Positions 8,829-17,753 of a stretch of DNA of 64,000 nucleotides are shown here, one piece after another. Source of the DNA: an uncultured Clostridia bacterium (GTDB lineage Bacteria > Bacillota > Clostridia > Saccharofermentanales > Saccharofermentanaceae); the NCBI GenBank assembly GCA_947303185.1, contig CAMYXF010000007.1, positions 62,001 to 126,000 on the forward strand, in the 5' to 3' direction. Made by a program: the position numbers and the translations under genes. The notes under the pieces were generated by a model that was given only the letters and a program-made list of their open reading frames with translations, was not told where the DNA came from and ran no database searches. How positions within the stretch are numbered: position 1 is the stretch's first letter; every line of letters starts with the position of its first letter.

Positions 8829-10952
8829 CTATCCTCCTATCTTATAAGGCGCGAACTGCTCAAGCAGTCTGAGCCTGTTATACAACTTAACTTCTTTGTT
8901 ATCCGTACTGATTGTAACTATATCATTCTCTTCATCACATACGATGTTCTCGGGCGTGACCATTCCTTCCAAAACATCAGACAGGAATATCGGCGCGCAA
9001 CCGTTCGCTGTAACTACCTGAACGTCTTCTGCAATGAGATCCTGCAGCTTCGAACGGAACTCATCTGACACAGCACCTTCACTCTCTTCAGAAAGCAATG
9101 TGCAAACACCCGGAATTCTTGCCGCTGTCGTGATCTTCGAAAGCGTCGCAGAAGCTTCTTCCTCACCGAAAACTGCAGTAGCGATCTTGCCTGTGAAAGT
9201 CATGTTGAGAGAACGTAATTCAAGGCGCAAAGAATCAGCAAGTTCATCCTGTGTTGATGCAAGTGAATTGATAACGTTCTCGATCTTTCCAAGCTCTGAA
9301 ATAACGAGATCGATCTTATGCTTAACAAGCCTTTTCAGGTTCTTTTCGAGCTGTGACCAGATGCTGTCGCAAGTCGCATTAACTGATTCATTAAGTTCCT
9401 TCTCAAGACGCGCACGAGCCTTCGCAAGTTTGTCGCCACGGGACTCAATGAACAGCACTCCGATACCGCCTGCAAGACCGATGCCTGCAGCGATCCAGCC
9501 TACAGGACCTGCAGCAACTTCAACGCCAGCGAGAGTTAAGATCATGGCAGCAACAGTACCGCCTCCGCCGACGATAAGACTCGTCCAGCTTACGATCCTC
9601 TTTGCATCTACAAGAGCAGGCGTAAGAAAGCTTCTCTCTATCGAATCGACAGATACATATTTAAGCTCACTCGTGATCTCACGAATGGTCTCCTGAATAA
9701 TGCCGTCAACTTCAGCTTCCATATCATCAAGCAGAGTTTTGCATCTGCCTTCAATGTCCTTTTCCTTAATAACCTTGCCCCACTCGATGTCAGCCATCTT
9801 GTCGTTATAGTGGTCTTCTGCAAACGCCGCAACGTCAGTGCGGAGTTCAGTCTTGAGGCGCATCATGAATGCTTCGATACGCTTCTTGCCTTCCTTGGTG
9901 AAGGACTCTTTTCTCTTCTCAAGAGCACGCTTCTTATCGGCAATTACCCTGCCCTGTGATTCGTTCATTCTGCTCTGCCAGTCAAGGCCTGACAACGTCT
10001 CGATCATGGGGTTGGTAATGATGTCTGCAAATGTCTTAACTCTGATGTACTTACCGCGTACGCTAACCTCTTCGCAGATTAGAGATTTAAGATCATCTAT
10101 GTGACTTATGCGGCGCCAGAATTCAGCCTTCTCCAGGTCGCCTGCCTTCTCGCACTTAACTGCCTCATAAGCAGACTTAAGGTGTGCTGCAACGAAAGGC
10201 ACTGAACTCCAGTCCTGTCCGAAAGGCTCTGCGAACTTGCAGAACTGTTTTCTTATCTCTTCGATACGCTCGTAATCGAAAGCCCTGTTCATGTCGCGCT
10301 CAACGAGCTTCACGCTCTTGCCCGAATCAACAGATACCTTCACGTTCATGATGACGATCACCGGCTTGCCCAAATCTTTTACCTGTCTGAAGCAGTCAGC
10401 CTCAACAGCCTGCGGCGCGTCATCTGTCAAAAGGAAAACAATCAGATCTGCCGTCTTTGCGGCATCAAATGCGAGCCTCGTATCTTCCTCGCCCTCGAAA
10501 GCACCGATACCCGGCACGTCCGTTACGGCAAGTCCGTTCCACTCATAACTTCTGATATCTCTGGTGGTTCTCTGCGCGCCCATTCCGATCGCAGAACCAT
10601 CGCCTTCTGTAAGCACTTCCATCAGCGTGGATTTGCCCGCCATCGTCCTTCCGAAAAGCGTTATTGAAAACTTCTCCAAATCTCTTTCGAGCGCATCCAG
10701 ATCCTCGGTAAATGACATCCTGAGATCATCAATCGAACCCTGGATCTCAGACAGCTGACCTTCCAGTGTCTCGCCTATTCCGACGATCTCACAAGGCGAC
10801 ACTTTATACTCAATTGCAGTCTCTCGGATCTTCTCTTCTGCGGAAGTCAGGATACCGTCAAGCACGCCCTTCTCATCAGAAGCAAGCTCATACCCGCTCT
10901 TCGCCGCCTCGCAGCATTCACTCAATACTTTGGAAAGATCAGTATCCGCCAT
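8829..10952 (-). CDS. Dynamin-like GTPase with transmembrane hairpin, first of the pair
   Basis: A 707-residue protein with P-loop GRTMAGKS (101-108), switch motif QRTTRD (127-132) and DVPG (145-148). The fourth motif reads NVKVS near 203 rather than NKxD, so guanine recognition may be altered. About 100 residues of helix precede the GTPase domain. Two hydrophobic segments (about residues 440-490) form a likely membrane hairpin between helical regions, as expected for membrane-remodelling dynamins. It ends with TAG. It leads the operon with the second dynamin and the 187-residue protein. Confidence 0.85.
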   Translation of the reverse strand: MADTDLSKVLSECCEAAKSGYELASDEKGVLDGILTSAEEKIRETAIEYKVSPCEIVGIGETLEGQLSEIQGSIDDLRMSFTEDLDALERDLEKFSITLFGRTMAGKSTLMEVLTEGDGSAIGMGAQRTTRDIRSYEWNGLAVTDVPGIGAFEGEEDTRLAFDAAKTADLIVFLLTDDAPQAVEADCFRQVKDLGKPVIVIMNVKVSVDSGKSVKLVERDMNRAFDYERIEEIRKQFCKFAEPFGQDWSSVPFVAAHLKSAYEAVKCEKAGDLEKAEFWRRISHIDDLKSLICEEVSVRGKYIRVKTFADIITNPMIETLSGLDWQSRMNESQGRVIADKKRALEKRKESFTKEGKKRIEAFMMRLKTELRTDVAAFAEDHYNDKMADIEWGKVIKEKDIEGRCKTLLDDMEAEVDGIIQETIREITSELKYVSVDSIERSFLTPALVDAKRIVSWTSLIVGGGGTVAAMILTLAGVEVAAGPVGWIAAGIGLAGGIGVLFIESRGDKLAKARARLEKELNESVNATCDSIWSQLEKNLKRLVKHKIDLVISELGKIENVINSLASTQDELADSLRLELRSLNMTFTGKIATAVFGEEEASATLSKITTAARIPGVCTLLSEESEGAVSDEFRSKLQDLIAEDVQVVTANGCAPIFLSDVLEGMVTPENIVCDEENDIVTISTDNKEVKLYNRLRLLEQFAPYKIGG

Positions 10953-11013
10953 AAAGATATCCCTATAAATAAATTATTTTTATAGCGTAATTATAGCATG
11001 AGGGACATTAGAA

Positions 11014-11046
11014 ATAGAAAAGCACCGGGAGAAATTCCCGATGCTT
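11014..11046 (-). terminator. Terminator of the zinc-ribbon/Big2 gene
   Basis: Imperfect stem AAGCACCGGGA / TCCCGATGCTT (11020-11030 with 11036-11046); on the minus strand it is followed by TTTTCTATTTC. Confidence 0.75.
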
Positions 11047-11074
11047 GATTAAGCTGTATTTATCTCTGTTCTTC

Positions 11075-12451
11075 TCATCCAAAGCATTTTTTACATGGAT
11101 CATAACCTTCAGCTTCAGCCTGTTCGCGAGTAACCTCTCTCGCATTATTCGGATTCATATTGCCGCAGTCCGGCCTGTTGTGATACTTGGAACCTGTAGC
11201 AGAAAGCCATACATATTCTTCGTATGAGTAATCGTCATAATACTCTTCTTCATAATAATCATCTTCTTCATAGTAGTAATCATCATAGTCATCGTAATCA
11301 TCATAATCATAGCCATCGTCATAGTCATAATCATCATAATCGTCATCTTCATCGTAATAATACTCATCATCATAATCGTCGTCATAGTCGTATTCATCTT
11401 CGTAGTATTCTTCGTCATCAGATGATTCGTCTTCTACATATACATAGCATGTAGCACTTAAGCCATTCGAAGTGGTTGCAGTAATCTCTGCTTCTCCTGC
11501 CCTTAAAGCTCTGACAGTTCCACTAGATGCAACAAAAACTACAGAACTATCGCTTGATGTCCAGGTGACTTTTTTGATTGATGTATCTTCAGGAGATAAA
11601 TCAGCACTCAGGTAGAAACATTCTCCAACGCTGGCAGAATACTCATCATAATTCAGTGAAATAGATTCTGCTTCTACCGGCTGAAGCACTTTCACTTTGA
11701 TTCGATTTGATGAAATATATCCATTGGATGTCTTTGCATAGATATATGTCTCACCAACCGAAACAGGTTCGATTACAAATCCAAGCTCAGTGTTGGATTT
11801 TTGAGGCAAACTTTTAATAGTTGCAACTTTAGGATTCGTACTTATAAACGATATATCCGTTACCGAATATGTTTTGGGGTCAGTTTTTACTACTGTTGCA
11901 GCACCCTGAATGGTATCTCCGCCTAAAAACGTCTCAAAATCACCATCATTATCGATAGTTATTTTTGTAATCCTGTTTTTGGGAGTTGTTGGTACAGGTT
12001 TTTGAGTAGGCGTTGGCGAGGCAAGCGCAGCTTCACCTAAAGTTGAAAGTGTAGATGCACCTGTCGGTGTCGGAGTTGGAGACGGCTTAGAAACATCATC
12101 AGAATCTCGGTTTATGATAGAAAGCGCCTGCAAATCACTTCCTGCATAAGTAACCGTTGCCACATCAGTTCTTATCAAACTGTTATATTGCATTATAGTG
12201 GCAGCAATACTGTTGGTCTCCTTGCCAGCGTTCTTTCCACTGACAGCGATTATTCCAAATGCCATCAAGAAAACCACCATGACATAAGCAAGTGCTATGG
12301 CGGTAACAGAACTCTTAGATTTTTTCTGATGATCAGCTTTAGCATTTGCTAAATCAATTTTCTCACCACAATACGGGCAAACCACATATCCTTCAGAATT
12401 CTTATATTGCGTTTCTGCTTTACAACGCTGACATTTAACTCTAATCATCAT
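11075..12451 (-). CDS. Membrane-anchored zinc-ribbon protein with Big2 domain and Asp/Tyr-rich tail
   Basis: About 458 residues. Domains in order: an N-terminal zinc ribbon with CxxC pairs (VKCQRCKA and VVCPYCGE); one membrane segment (about 45-70); a linker with PTPTPT and PTPTQKP; a bacterial Ig-like Big2 domain ending near residue 340; about 75 residues made almost only of Asp, Glu and Tyr; and a C-terminal module with YHNRPDCGN and PCKKCFG, like the small Cys/His domain found at the ends of many Firmicutes surface proteins. The ribbon faces the cytoplasm and the rest should be outside. The ATG at 12451 (or 12448) is preferred over a TTG at 12463, because GGAAA sits upstream of the ATGs. 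Function unknown; an envelope sensor or metal-binding role is an inference. Confidence 0.8.
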   Translation of the reverse strand: MMIRVKCQRCKAETQYKNSEGYVVCPYCGEKIDLANAKADHQKKSKSSVTAIALAYVMVVFLMAFGIIAVSGKNAGKETNSIAATIMQYNSLIRTDVATVTYAGSDLQALSIINRDSDDVSKPSPTPTPTGASTLSTLGEAALASPTPTQKPVPTTPKNRITKITIDNDGDFETFLGGDTIQGAATVVKTDPKTYSVTDISFISTNPKVATIKSLPQKSNTELGFVIEPVSVGETYIYAKTSNGYISSNRIKVKVLQPVEAESISLNYDEYSASVGECFYLSADLSPEDTSIKKVTWTSSDSSVVFVASSGTVRALRAGEAEITATTSNGLSATCYVYVEDESSDDEEYYEDEYDYDDDYDDEYYYDEDDDYDDYDYDDGYDYDDYDDYDDYYYEEDDYYEEEYYDDYSYEEYVWLSATGSKYHNRPDCGNMNPNNAREVTREQAEAEGYDPCKKCFG

Positions 12452-12605
12452 ATGTTTTTCCAATCTTTATAATCGTTTTAATCAGATCCAGTGAGCATCG
12501 CATTATTGTTTAATCCAATATTGAGTACGCCCTTGATACTCTTATGTTATCAGCCTTAAGTTTTGATTCTGTTTTCATAGTGTTAAGAAAACGCAAACGC
12601 ATATT

Positions 12606-12648
12606 AAACAAAACGGCCACCCAAGTAACTTGAGTGGCCGTTTTCTTC
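12606..12648. terminator. Strong, probably bidirectional terminator
   Basis: Perfect stem AAAACGGCCAC / GTGGCCGTTTT (12610-12620 with 12634-12644), with an inner CAAG/CTTG and A/T runs on both sides. It ends the M48 protease transcript on the minus strand. Confidence 0.9.
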
Positions 12649-12666
12649 ATTGGTTTTTCTGATTAT

Positions 12667-13734
12667 TTACGCCTTAAACCTGATCGTAATTACCGCATCG
12701 ATCGGATACCATTCGTTGTCGTCGAAGCTAGACTTACCGTTGATGGAAACCTCAAGAACAGTACCACTCTTTTTGAACTTGTCCTTTGTAACTTCTTCGA
12801 ATGTGTGAACGTTGGTAAAGCCGGCTTCGTTGAACATGCCTTCAACTTCGATAACGCTCTGACCAACAAGCTTCTTGGAGCTGTCAGGTACAGGGAGCTT
12901 AACGTTTTCGAGAAGCTTGACGTCACCGCTTTCGAGATAACCGAAGATCTGTGATGCGTCGTTGCTTTCAGCCCACTTGCGGCCTTCGTAAGCTCTTACT
13001 GCGTTGAGAGGGTGATCGATCATACGGTACATGTAGAATTCCATAATCTTGTTTGCCTTGGAATCCTTCATCATTGCATTGTAGTCTTCAGCCTGCTTGA
13101 TGTATTCATCAACGTTTGCTTCGCCGAATCTTGCATCGTAACCGGAGAAACGCATGCACATCTGTGTGAGCTTATCAGCGTTGCCGTCGCAGATGATTGC
13201 TGCTCTGTCGGCGGAGAACTCGCTGCAGCGCATCCAGTACTGGAATGCGATCATGAGAGGTTCAGAGAGAAGACTTGCATAACCGAAGTGGCCTGCTGTC
13301 TGGAGCACACCGCTCAGGATAAGACGGCCGATCGTAGCGTAAAGAACATGGTGGCATGCGATGTGGCCGCACTCGTGTGCGATTACTGTCTTAACGAGTT
13401 CATCGTCAAATCTTTCGAGGAGACCGGAAGTAAGAACGATGAAAGGCTTTGTGTCGCCTGAAGTATAAGCATTTGGATTTACATCCATTTTTATGTAAAG
13501 ATCAGGAACAGCGATGCCGAGCTTTTCGCAGATCGGCGGAAGCATGTCATAGTACTTTTTCATCTGATTCTCGTTGACTCTGAGATTGCATGACATGTTC
13601 TCGATGTTTGAAAGTCTCTCGTTCCAAATGCTCATAATTGCTTTCATGAGCTGGTGGAAACCGGGAATTGCTTTCAGCGCCTTAAGAGCTGCTCTGTCTG
13701 ACGGATGCGTGTAAAAAGTGGAATCAATTGCCAT
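12667..13734 (-). CDS. M48-family metallopeptidase with C-terminal PASTA-like domain
   Basis: A 355-residue protein. The zinc motif HECGH lies near residue 125 (within VIAHECGHIACHH), with a downstream glutamate in the CSEFSADRAA segment; both are typical of M48 peptidases. The final 70 residues (KKLVGQSVIEVEGMFNEAGF onward) resemble a PASTA-type fold. No clear signal peptide. The start at 13734 is fixed by AGGAGGG 9 bases upstream. Cytoplasmic or membrane-associated protein quality control is the usual family role; the PASTA-like end is unusual. A perfect palindrome (13807-13838) lies upstream. Confidence 0.85.
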   Translation of the reverse strand: MAIDSTFYTHPSDRAALKALKAIPGFHQLMKAIMSIWNERLSNIENMSCNLRVNENQMKKYYDMLPPICEKLGIAVPDLYIKMDVNPNAYTSGDTKPFIVLTSGLLERFDDELVKTVIAHECGHIACHHVLYATIGRLILSGVLQTAGHFGYASLLSEPLMIAFQYWMRCSEFSADRAAIICDGNADKLTQMCMRFSGYDARFGEANVDEYIKQAEDYNAMMKDSKANKIMEFYMYRMIDHPLNAVRAYEGRKWAESNDASQIFGYLESGDVKLLENVKLPVPDSSKKLVGQSVIEVEGMFNEAGFTNVHTFEEVTKDKFKKSGTVLEVSINGKSSFDDNEWYPIDAVITIRFKA

Positions 13735-13806
13735 ATAAAAATACCCTCCTGGAATTCGTTTCGTCCGGCGCGAAAAAGCGTTCAGCAAAACGACCTTATC
13801 TCGCAT

Positions 13807-13838
13807 TATAACAATAAACATCAAAAATTATTGTTATA
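13807..13838. promoter_or_regulatory. Perfect 11-bp palindrome upstream of the M48 gene
   Basis: TATAACAATAA (13807-13817) and TTATTGTTATA (13828-13838) are perfect inverted repeats separated by 10 bases, about 70 bp before the start codon. On the minus strand the proximal arm includes TATAAT, so a protein bound here would block or shape the promoter. The regulator is unknown. Confidence 0.55.
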
Positions 13839-13880
13839 GATTGATAAGGCCGTTAAATTTTTTATTAAGATTTCTGAATG

Positions 13881-15743
13881 TCAGCCCTGGAGAGCGTTCC
13901 AGCCGATGTCATGCCAGCATTCGTCAGTGCCGATCTGATCAACTGATGAATAGTAAGGCATGGGGAGAGTTCCCGTAAGAGCTGCCTTCTGTGTGAGCAC
14001 GTCGGCAACTGCATTACCGCCTTCAGTGCCGGGAAGGTAGAGCATGATGCAGGAATCCCACTGGTCGATGTATTCGTCGATGATGACATTTCTGCCTGCA
14101 ACGATGAGCGTTACCGTAGGCTTTCCGGAATCCTGTGCGAACTTGATCGCGGATGCGTTCTTGGACATACCCTGTTCGCCTGTAAGAGAAAGAGTTTTTG
14201 TATCTCCGTACCATTCTGCATAAGGAATCTCACCAACGCAGAGAAGGATCATGTCGCATGAATCTACCTGTGACTTGTCAGTAGTGATCTCAAAGCCGCC
14301 TTCCTTTGCTGCTTCCCTGAGTGCTTCAACGATTGAAGGACCTTCAGTTCTGAAGTCCTCGCCGAAATCAACATCAGACATACCCTGCCACCAGTTTGTC
14401 CAGCCGCCGCAAAGTGCGCCAACGTCGTCAGCTGCGGGACCAGTGACAAGGATCTTCATGCCGGGCTGGATGTACATGTTTTTGCCGACTTTAAGAGGTA
14501 CGAAAGATTCAGCAGCAAGCTGTCTTGCAACCTCGTGTGATCTCTGGCTGCCATACTCGTAAGAAGGATTGAAGTTCTGTATGAATGGATCTTCGAAAAG
14601 TCCTGCTTCCTTCTTAACTCTGATGATTCTCGTAACCGCGTCATTGATTCTGTCTTCGCTGATGCGGCCATCGTTAACGGCGGCAATAATGTAGCCCATT
14701 ACTACCACATGTTCAGTGTCGGTCATGAACATGTCGATGCCTGCGTTAACTCCGAGAACGACATTCTCTTCATAAGTCTCGCCTGAGCAGTTCATGATCG
14801 AATCCCAATCAGAAAGAACGATGCCGTTAAAGCCCATATCGTTTTTGAGATAGCTGATGTACTTCTCATTCTCATGCATTTTCGTGCCGTTGAGAGAAGA
14901 GTGTGAGAGCATGATCACCTGGACGCCTTCGTCGATCAGAGCCTGATAGATTGCAAGCTGCTCCTGGATCTGCTCTTCTGTAAGTCTCGCATCACCTCTG
15001 TCGAGGAGCATCGAGCTGCTGTCCTCACCTGTTCCGAATGTAGTCATGCCGTCACCAAAAAAGTGCTTCGGGCAGACAAGAATTCCTTCAGACAAAAGTC
15101 CCTTTGAATAAGCAACCGCCATCTCTGTTACGAGCGCGCTGTCAGATGAATAGGACTCGTAGGTTCTTCCCCATCTCGGATCGTTTGCAGTAGCAACGCA
15201 GGGTGAGAAATTAAGGATCATGCCGGTGTGAACGATGTCACTTCCGACGAGCTTTCCGTACTCTTCTGTAAGTGCCGCATCGTGAGCCGCGCCGACATTA
15301 ATGTTGTGCGGGAACATAACGCATCCTGATGCGAAGTTAACGCCGTGAAGGCTGTCGTTTCCGTAGAAGTACGGAATGGGAGCTTCACCCTGGATCGCAT
15401 ATTTCTGATACTCGTCTACGGTTGCTTTCCACTGCTCTGCATTAGGCATCGGGAAAACGTCAACTCTTGAAAGAATCGAACCGTAGTCTGTATCCAGCAT
15501 CTCTGAAGGATCGGTATGATAGATGGTCGGCTGGATCATCTGCGCAACCTTCTGCTCCAAAGTCAGCGTCTGGCAGATTTCTTCTCGTGTCATCGAAGCA
15601 TAAGTTGCAAGATCGTATGTTGCCACGCTCTGCTCCGCGGAGGTTTCCGTGCCGAAATCAGTCTCGCCAGTCGGCGTTGTGCATGCACTAGTCGCAATGA
15701 CTGACATTACCAAAAGACCTGATAAGAGTTTTCTCATTTTCAT
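13881..15743 (-). CDS. Glycoside hydrolase family 3 lipoprotein (beta-glucosidase-like)
   Basis: A 620-residue exported lipoprotein. The signal LLSGLLVMSVIATSAC puts the lipobox cysteine near residue 20. The start at 15743 (MKMRKLL) is supported by AAGGAAG upstream; a longer reading to 15836 is not. The N-terminal barrel holds the GH3 acid region KHFFGDG and the nucleophile motif LSDWDS (Asp in SDW), and the second domain follows from about residue 400. It would trim beta-linked oligosaccharides at the cell surface. It stands alone on the minus strand, divergent from the LRR lipoprotein. Confidence 0.9.
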   Translation of the reverse strand: MKMRKLLSGLLVMSVIATSACTTPTGETDFGTETSAEQSVATYDLATYASMTREEICQTLTLEQKVAQMIQPTIYHTDPSEMLDTDYGSILSRVDVFPMPNAEQWKATVDEYQKYAIQGEAPIPYFYGNDSLHGVNFASGCVMFPHNINVGAAHDAALTEEYGKLVGSDIVHTGMILNFSPCVATANDPRWGRTYESYSSDSALVTEMAVAYSKGLLSEGILVCPKHFFGDGMTTFGTGEDSSSMLLDRGDARLTEEQIQEQLAIYQALIDEGVQVIMLSHSSLNGTKMHENEKYISYLKNDMGFNGIVLSDWDSIMNCSGETYEENVVLGVNAGIDMFMTDTEHVVVMGYIIAAVNDGRISEDRINDAVTRIIRVKKEAGLFEDPFIQNFNPSYEYGSQRSHEVARQLAAESFVPLKVGKNMYIQPGMKILVTGPAADDVGALCGGWTNWWQGMSDVDFGEDFRTEGPSIVEALREAAKEGGFEITTDKSQVDSCDMILLCVGEIPYAEWYGDTKTLSLTGEQGMSKNASAIKFAQDSGKPTVTLIVAGRNVIIDEYIDQWDSCIMLYLPGTEGGNAVADVLTQKAALTGTLPMPYYSSVDQIGTDECWHDIGWNALQG

Positions 15744-15865
15744 ATAAGTTCTTCCTTTTAAACCCATATTATCGAAGGCGTATTTGCACCGCTCTTCAAC
15801 GCGCCTAATTATAGACAATATCAGTGGGTAATTCAAAACTAAATAGTTCCGATCCTTGCCAGATA

Positions 15866-15958
15866 CTACTTGATTGCAGCTTTCACGTCTTCGGGATTCT
15901 GCTCTGCCTTTACCGATAAGATGAACTCGTTCATTCCCTGAAGAACGTAGTACATCAT
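15866..15958 (-). CDS. Short 30-codon frame, possible gene remnant
   Basis: Reads MMYYVLQGMNEFILSVKAEQ and ends VKAAIK before TAG. It has the look of a protein C terminus, but no ribosome binding site lies upstream; a hairpin and the repeat pair abut its start instead. It may be the end of a deleted gene or chance. Low confidence. Confidence 0.25.
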   Translation of the reverse strand: MMYYVLQGMNEFILSVKAEQNPEDVKAAIK

Positions 15959-15960
15959 TT

Positions 15961-16115
15961 CGTACAGTAGCCAGGATGTTTTACTGTACGTTGCAGGTAC
16001 CAGGTTTTCGGGCGTGCAAAAAAGTGTAGTAAAAGGACCCGATTACTACACAAAAATCTACACTTGTGAACGAACGTGCAAAAAAGTGTAGTAAACAGGC
16101 GAAAATAATACACAA
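15961..16115. repeat. Palindrome plus phased direct repeat pair, 62-bp period
   Basis: A perfect 9-bp palindrome CGTACAGTA / TACTGTACG (15961-15969, 15982-15990) is followed by a 21-base direct repeat at 16013-16033 and 16075-16095 (containing GCAAAAAAGTGTAGTA). The first copy pairs with TACTACAC downstream (GTGTAGTA...TACTACAC) and the second with TACAC. AGGCGAAAATAA follows the second copy. The region lies between the divergent GH3 and LRR lipoprotein genes and fills most of that 480-bp gap. Confidence 0.8.
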
Positions 16116-16225
16116 AAAATGCATGCGTCCCATCATCCACCCTCTCTCCATGTAACACATAGAACATCTGCTATAATAATGAGCGGTTATCGGGAGAAAA
16201 ACCTTCCAAGGGGGACAAGGGACTT

Positions 16226-17161
16226 ATGAAAACAAGGAGATCTATTTCAGCATTTGCATGTCTTACGATCCTTATCGTATGCATTGCGTCGTTCTGCTTT
16301 ACGGGGTGCAGCAAGGGTGTCAAAATCAACGAGAAGAATTTTCCGGACGAGCATTTCAGGAATTATCTGATTGCGAAGGATCACGACGGAAACGAATATT
16401 TCTCTGCTGACCAGATTGCGTTCATATATGGCTTCGAGCTCACCGGCTGCAAAAATCTCGAGGGAATTGAACACTTCGAATCTCTCTGGCAGCTGAAACT
16501 GACAAACTGCGAGGATATTTCCGCCATCGAGTCGGTTTCCAAACTCAGAGATCTGACACTTGTTGATTGTAAGAATGTTGATATTGACTTCAGCAAACTG
16601 GTCAATCTTCAAAGACTTACCATCACGAACAGCAATGTTACCGTTAACATAGATTTGTCTGATTCCCAAAAAGTCACTGATATCGAGATTGAGGACTCAA
16701 CGATCAAGAATGTGACACTGAACAACTGTGCTCTTCTCAATACAGTTTATCTCAATAGATCCACAGCTTACTCGGTGAAAATTAATAACTGCCCTTCATT
16801 AAATTCTTTCGGTGCCTCCAAGGTGCAGAACTTAAAAAGCGTTGAGATAACAGAATGTCCTAATATGGCAGGAGCTTATTTTTCCAACTGTCCTGACTTG
16901 TGCGAAGTGGCACTGCGTGAATGCACAACCTTAAGCTTAATGAATATTCACGATTGCGATGGCGTTAAAGAGGTTGATGTCAGAGGCTGCGCAAGGATTT
17001 GGGAAGTATTCAATACTCCGGGGGCATTAGAATCTATGGAAAAATCATCAAGGCCCGAATATGTCATACTTCACACCAGTCATGAGGATGAAATCGAGGC
17101 ACTCAACCTGCCGGAAATCCATATTGAATGTCTGCCGGATGTGCAATTCATAACAAGATAA
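16226..17161 (+). CDS. Leucine-rich-repeat lipoprotein
   Basis: A 311-residue lipoprotein: the signal peptide ends at FCFTGCSKG, with the lipobox cysteine near residue 28. Residues 35-65 (INEKNFPDEHFRNYL, then DHDGNEYFSADQI) match the N-terminal cap common to clostridial LRR surface proteins. The rest is built of about 20-23-residue repeats with L/I-x-x-L-x-L and conserved N/C positions, many containing paired asparagine-cysteine. It would sit on the outer face of the membrane, probably binding protein or polysaccharide. Ribosome binding site GGGGGACAAGGG. A terminator follows at 17187. Confidence 0.85.
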   Translation: MKTRRSISAFACLTILIVCIASFCFTGCSKGVKINEKNFPDEHFRNYLIAKDHDGNEYFSADQIAFIYGFELTGCKNLEGIEHFESLWQLKLTNCEDISAIESVSKLRDLTLVDCKNVDIDFSKLVNLQRLTITNSNVTVNIDLSDSQKVTDIEIEDSTIKNVTLNNCALLNTVYLNRSTAYSVKINNCPSLNSFGASKVQNLKSVEITECPNMAGAYFSNCPDLCEVALRECTTLSLMNIHDCDGVKEVDVRGCARIWEVFNTPGALESMEKSSRPEYVILHTSHEDEIEALNLPEIHIECLPDVQFITR

Positions 17162-17185
17162 GCAAGATAAAACTTTATGAAATTG

Positions 17186-17220
17186 AAAACCCCGCAAACG
17201 CTAATGTTTACGGGGTTTCT
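17186..17220 (+). terminator. Terminator of the LRR lipoprotein gene
   Basis: AAACCCCGCAAAC / GTTTACGGGGTTT imperfect stem followed by TCTT. It also separates this gene from the converging tRNA-Ser. Confidence 0.8.
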
Positions 17221-17224
17221 TATC

Positions 17225-17317
17225 TGGCGGAGAAGGAGAGATTCGAACTCTCGAAACCCTTTTGGGGTTTACACGATTTCCAGTCGTGCGCCCTCGACCA
17301 GGCTAGGCGACTTCTCC
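17225..17317 (-). tRNA. tRNA-Ser (anticodon GGA)
   Basis: The acceptor arm GGAGAAG pairs with CTTCTCC and is followed by discriminator G and encoded CCA. The anticodon loop CTGGAAA sits between ACGA and TCGT. A long variable arm (ACCCCAAAAGGGT) and the T-loop GTTCGAATC are present. The long variable arm and the GGA anticodon identify serine. Confidence 0.96.
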
Positions 17318-17444
17318 GTGCGCTTTATTAAGGCTCAATGATTGTATAATCTTTGGGTGCCGTTGTCAACAAGAAAAGGTGTCGCGGGGCTCCGATTTAT
17401 TGTCAAGGCACATTTACTGTGTTATACTTCATAGGCTTTGACTT

Positions 17445-17520
17445 GCCCCTATAGCTCAGCAGGTAGAGCGCATCCATGGTAAGGATGAGGTCTCCGGTTC
17501 AAATCCGGATGGGGGCTCCA
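17445..17520 (+). tRNA. tRNA-Thr (anticodon GGT)
   Basis: Starts GCCCCTATAGCTCAGC and ends GGGGGCTCCA with encoded CCA. The anticodon stem is CATCC/GGATG with loop ATGGTAA, giving GGT; the T-arm GGTTCAAATCC is standard. 76 bases. Confidence 0.96.
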
Positions 17521-17529
17521 GAATTTTAG

Positions 17530-17562
17530 GACTGTCTCATGACGTTGAGACAGTCTTTTTAT
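17530..17562 (+). terminator. Terminator of the tRNA-Thr gene
   Basis: Perfect 10-bp stem GACTGTCTCA / TGAGACAGTC (17530-17539 with 17546-17555) followed by TTTTT. Confidence 0.92.
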
Positions 17563-17610
17563 TTGATATCAGTTTTCGGATTGCCCAAAAGATTTTTGAT
17601 CACGCTCCCG

Positions 17611-17717
17611 AATACGGCAAACAATACGGTTATGCCGTACTCACTGCCGCATTTTTCGCTGTTGCGGCCTCGAAAATACGGCAAACAATACGGCTATAGC
17701 CATACTGTTGCCGTATT
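17611..17717. repeat. Paired direct repeat with ATACGGCA arms, 64-bp period
   Basis: AATACGGCAAACAATACGG occurs at 17611-17629 and 17675-17693. Each copy is followed by an inverted arm (TGCCGTA and TGCCGTAT), so each forms a hairpin. The second copy is preceded by CCTCGAAAA, and CAGCGAAAAACG follows. It lies between two converging transcripts (tRNA-Thr and azlCD). The same ATACGGCA arm occurs at 21710. Confidence 0.85.
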
Positions 17718-17753
17718 CATCAGCGAAAAACGTCATTTTTACAGACGGAGGAT

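Noticed and set aside
11155..11454. Met- or His-rich open frames over the Asp/Tyr-rich tail on both strands
   Set aside because: Out-of-frame readings of a GAT/TAT repeat; no start signals.
16013..16095. Short repeats that might be a CRISPR array
   Set aside because: Only two copies per site, repeat sequence differs from site to site, and no cas genes are present.
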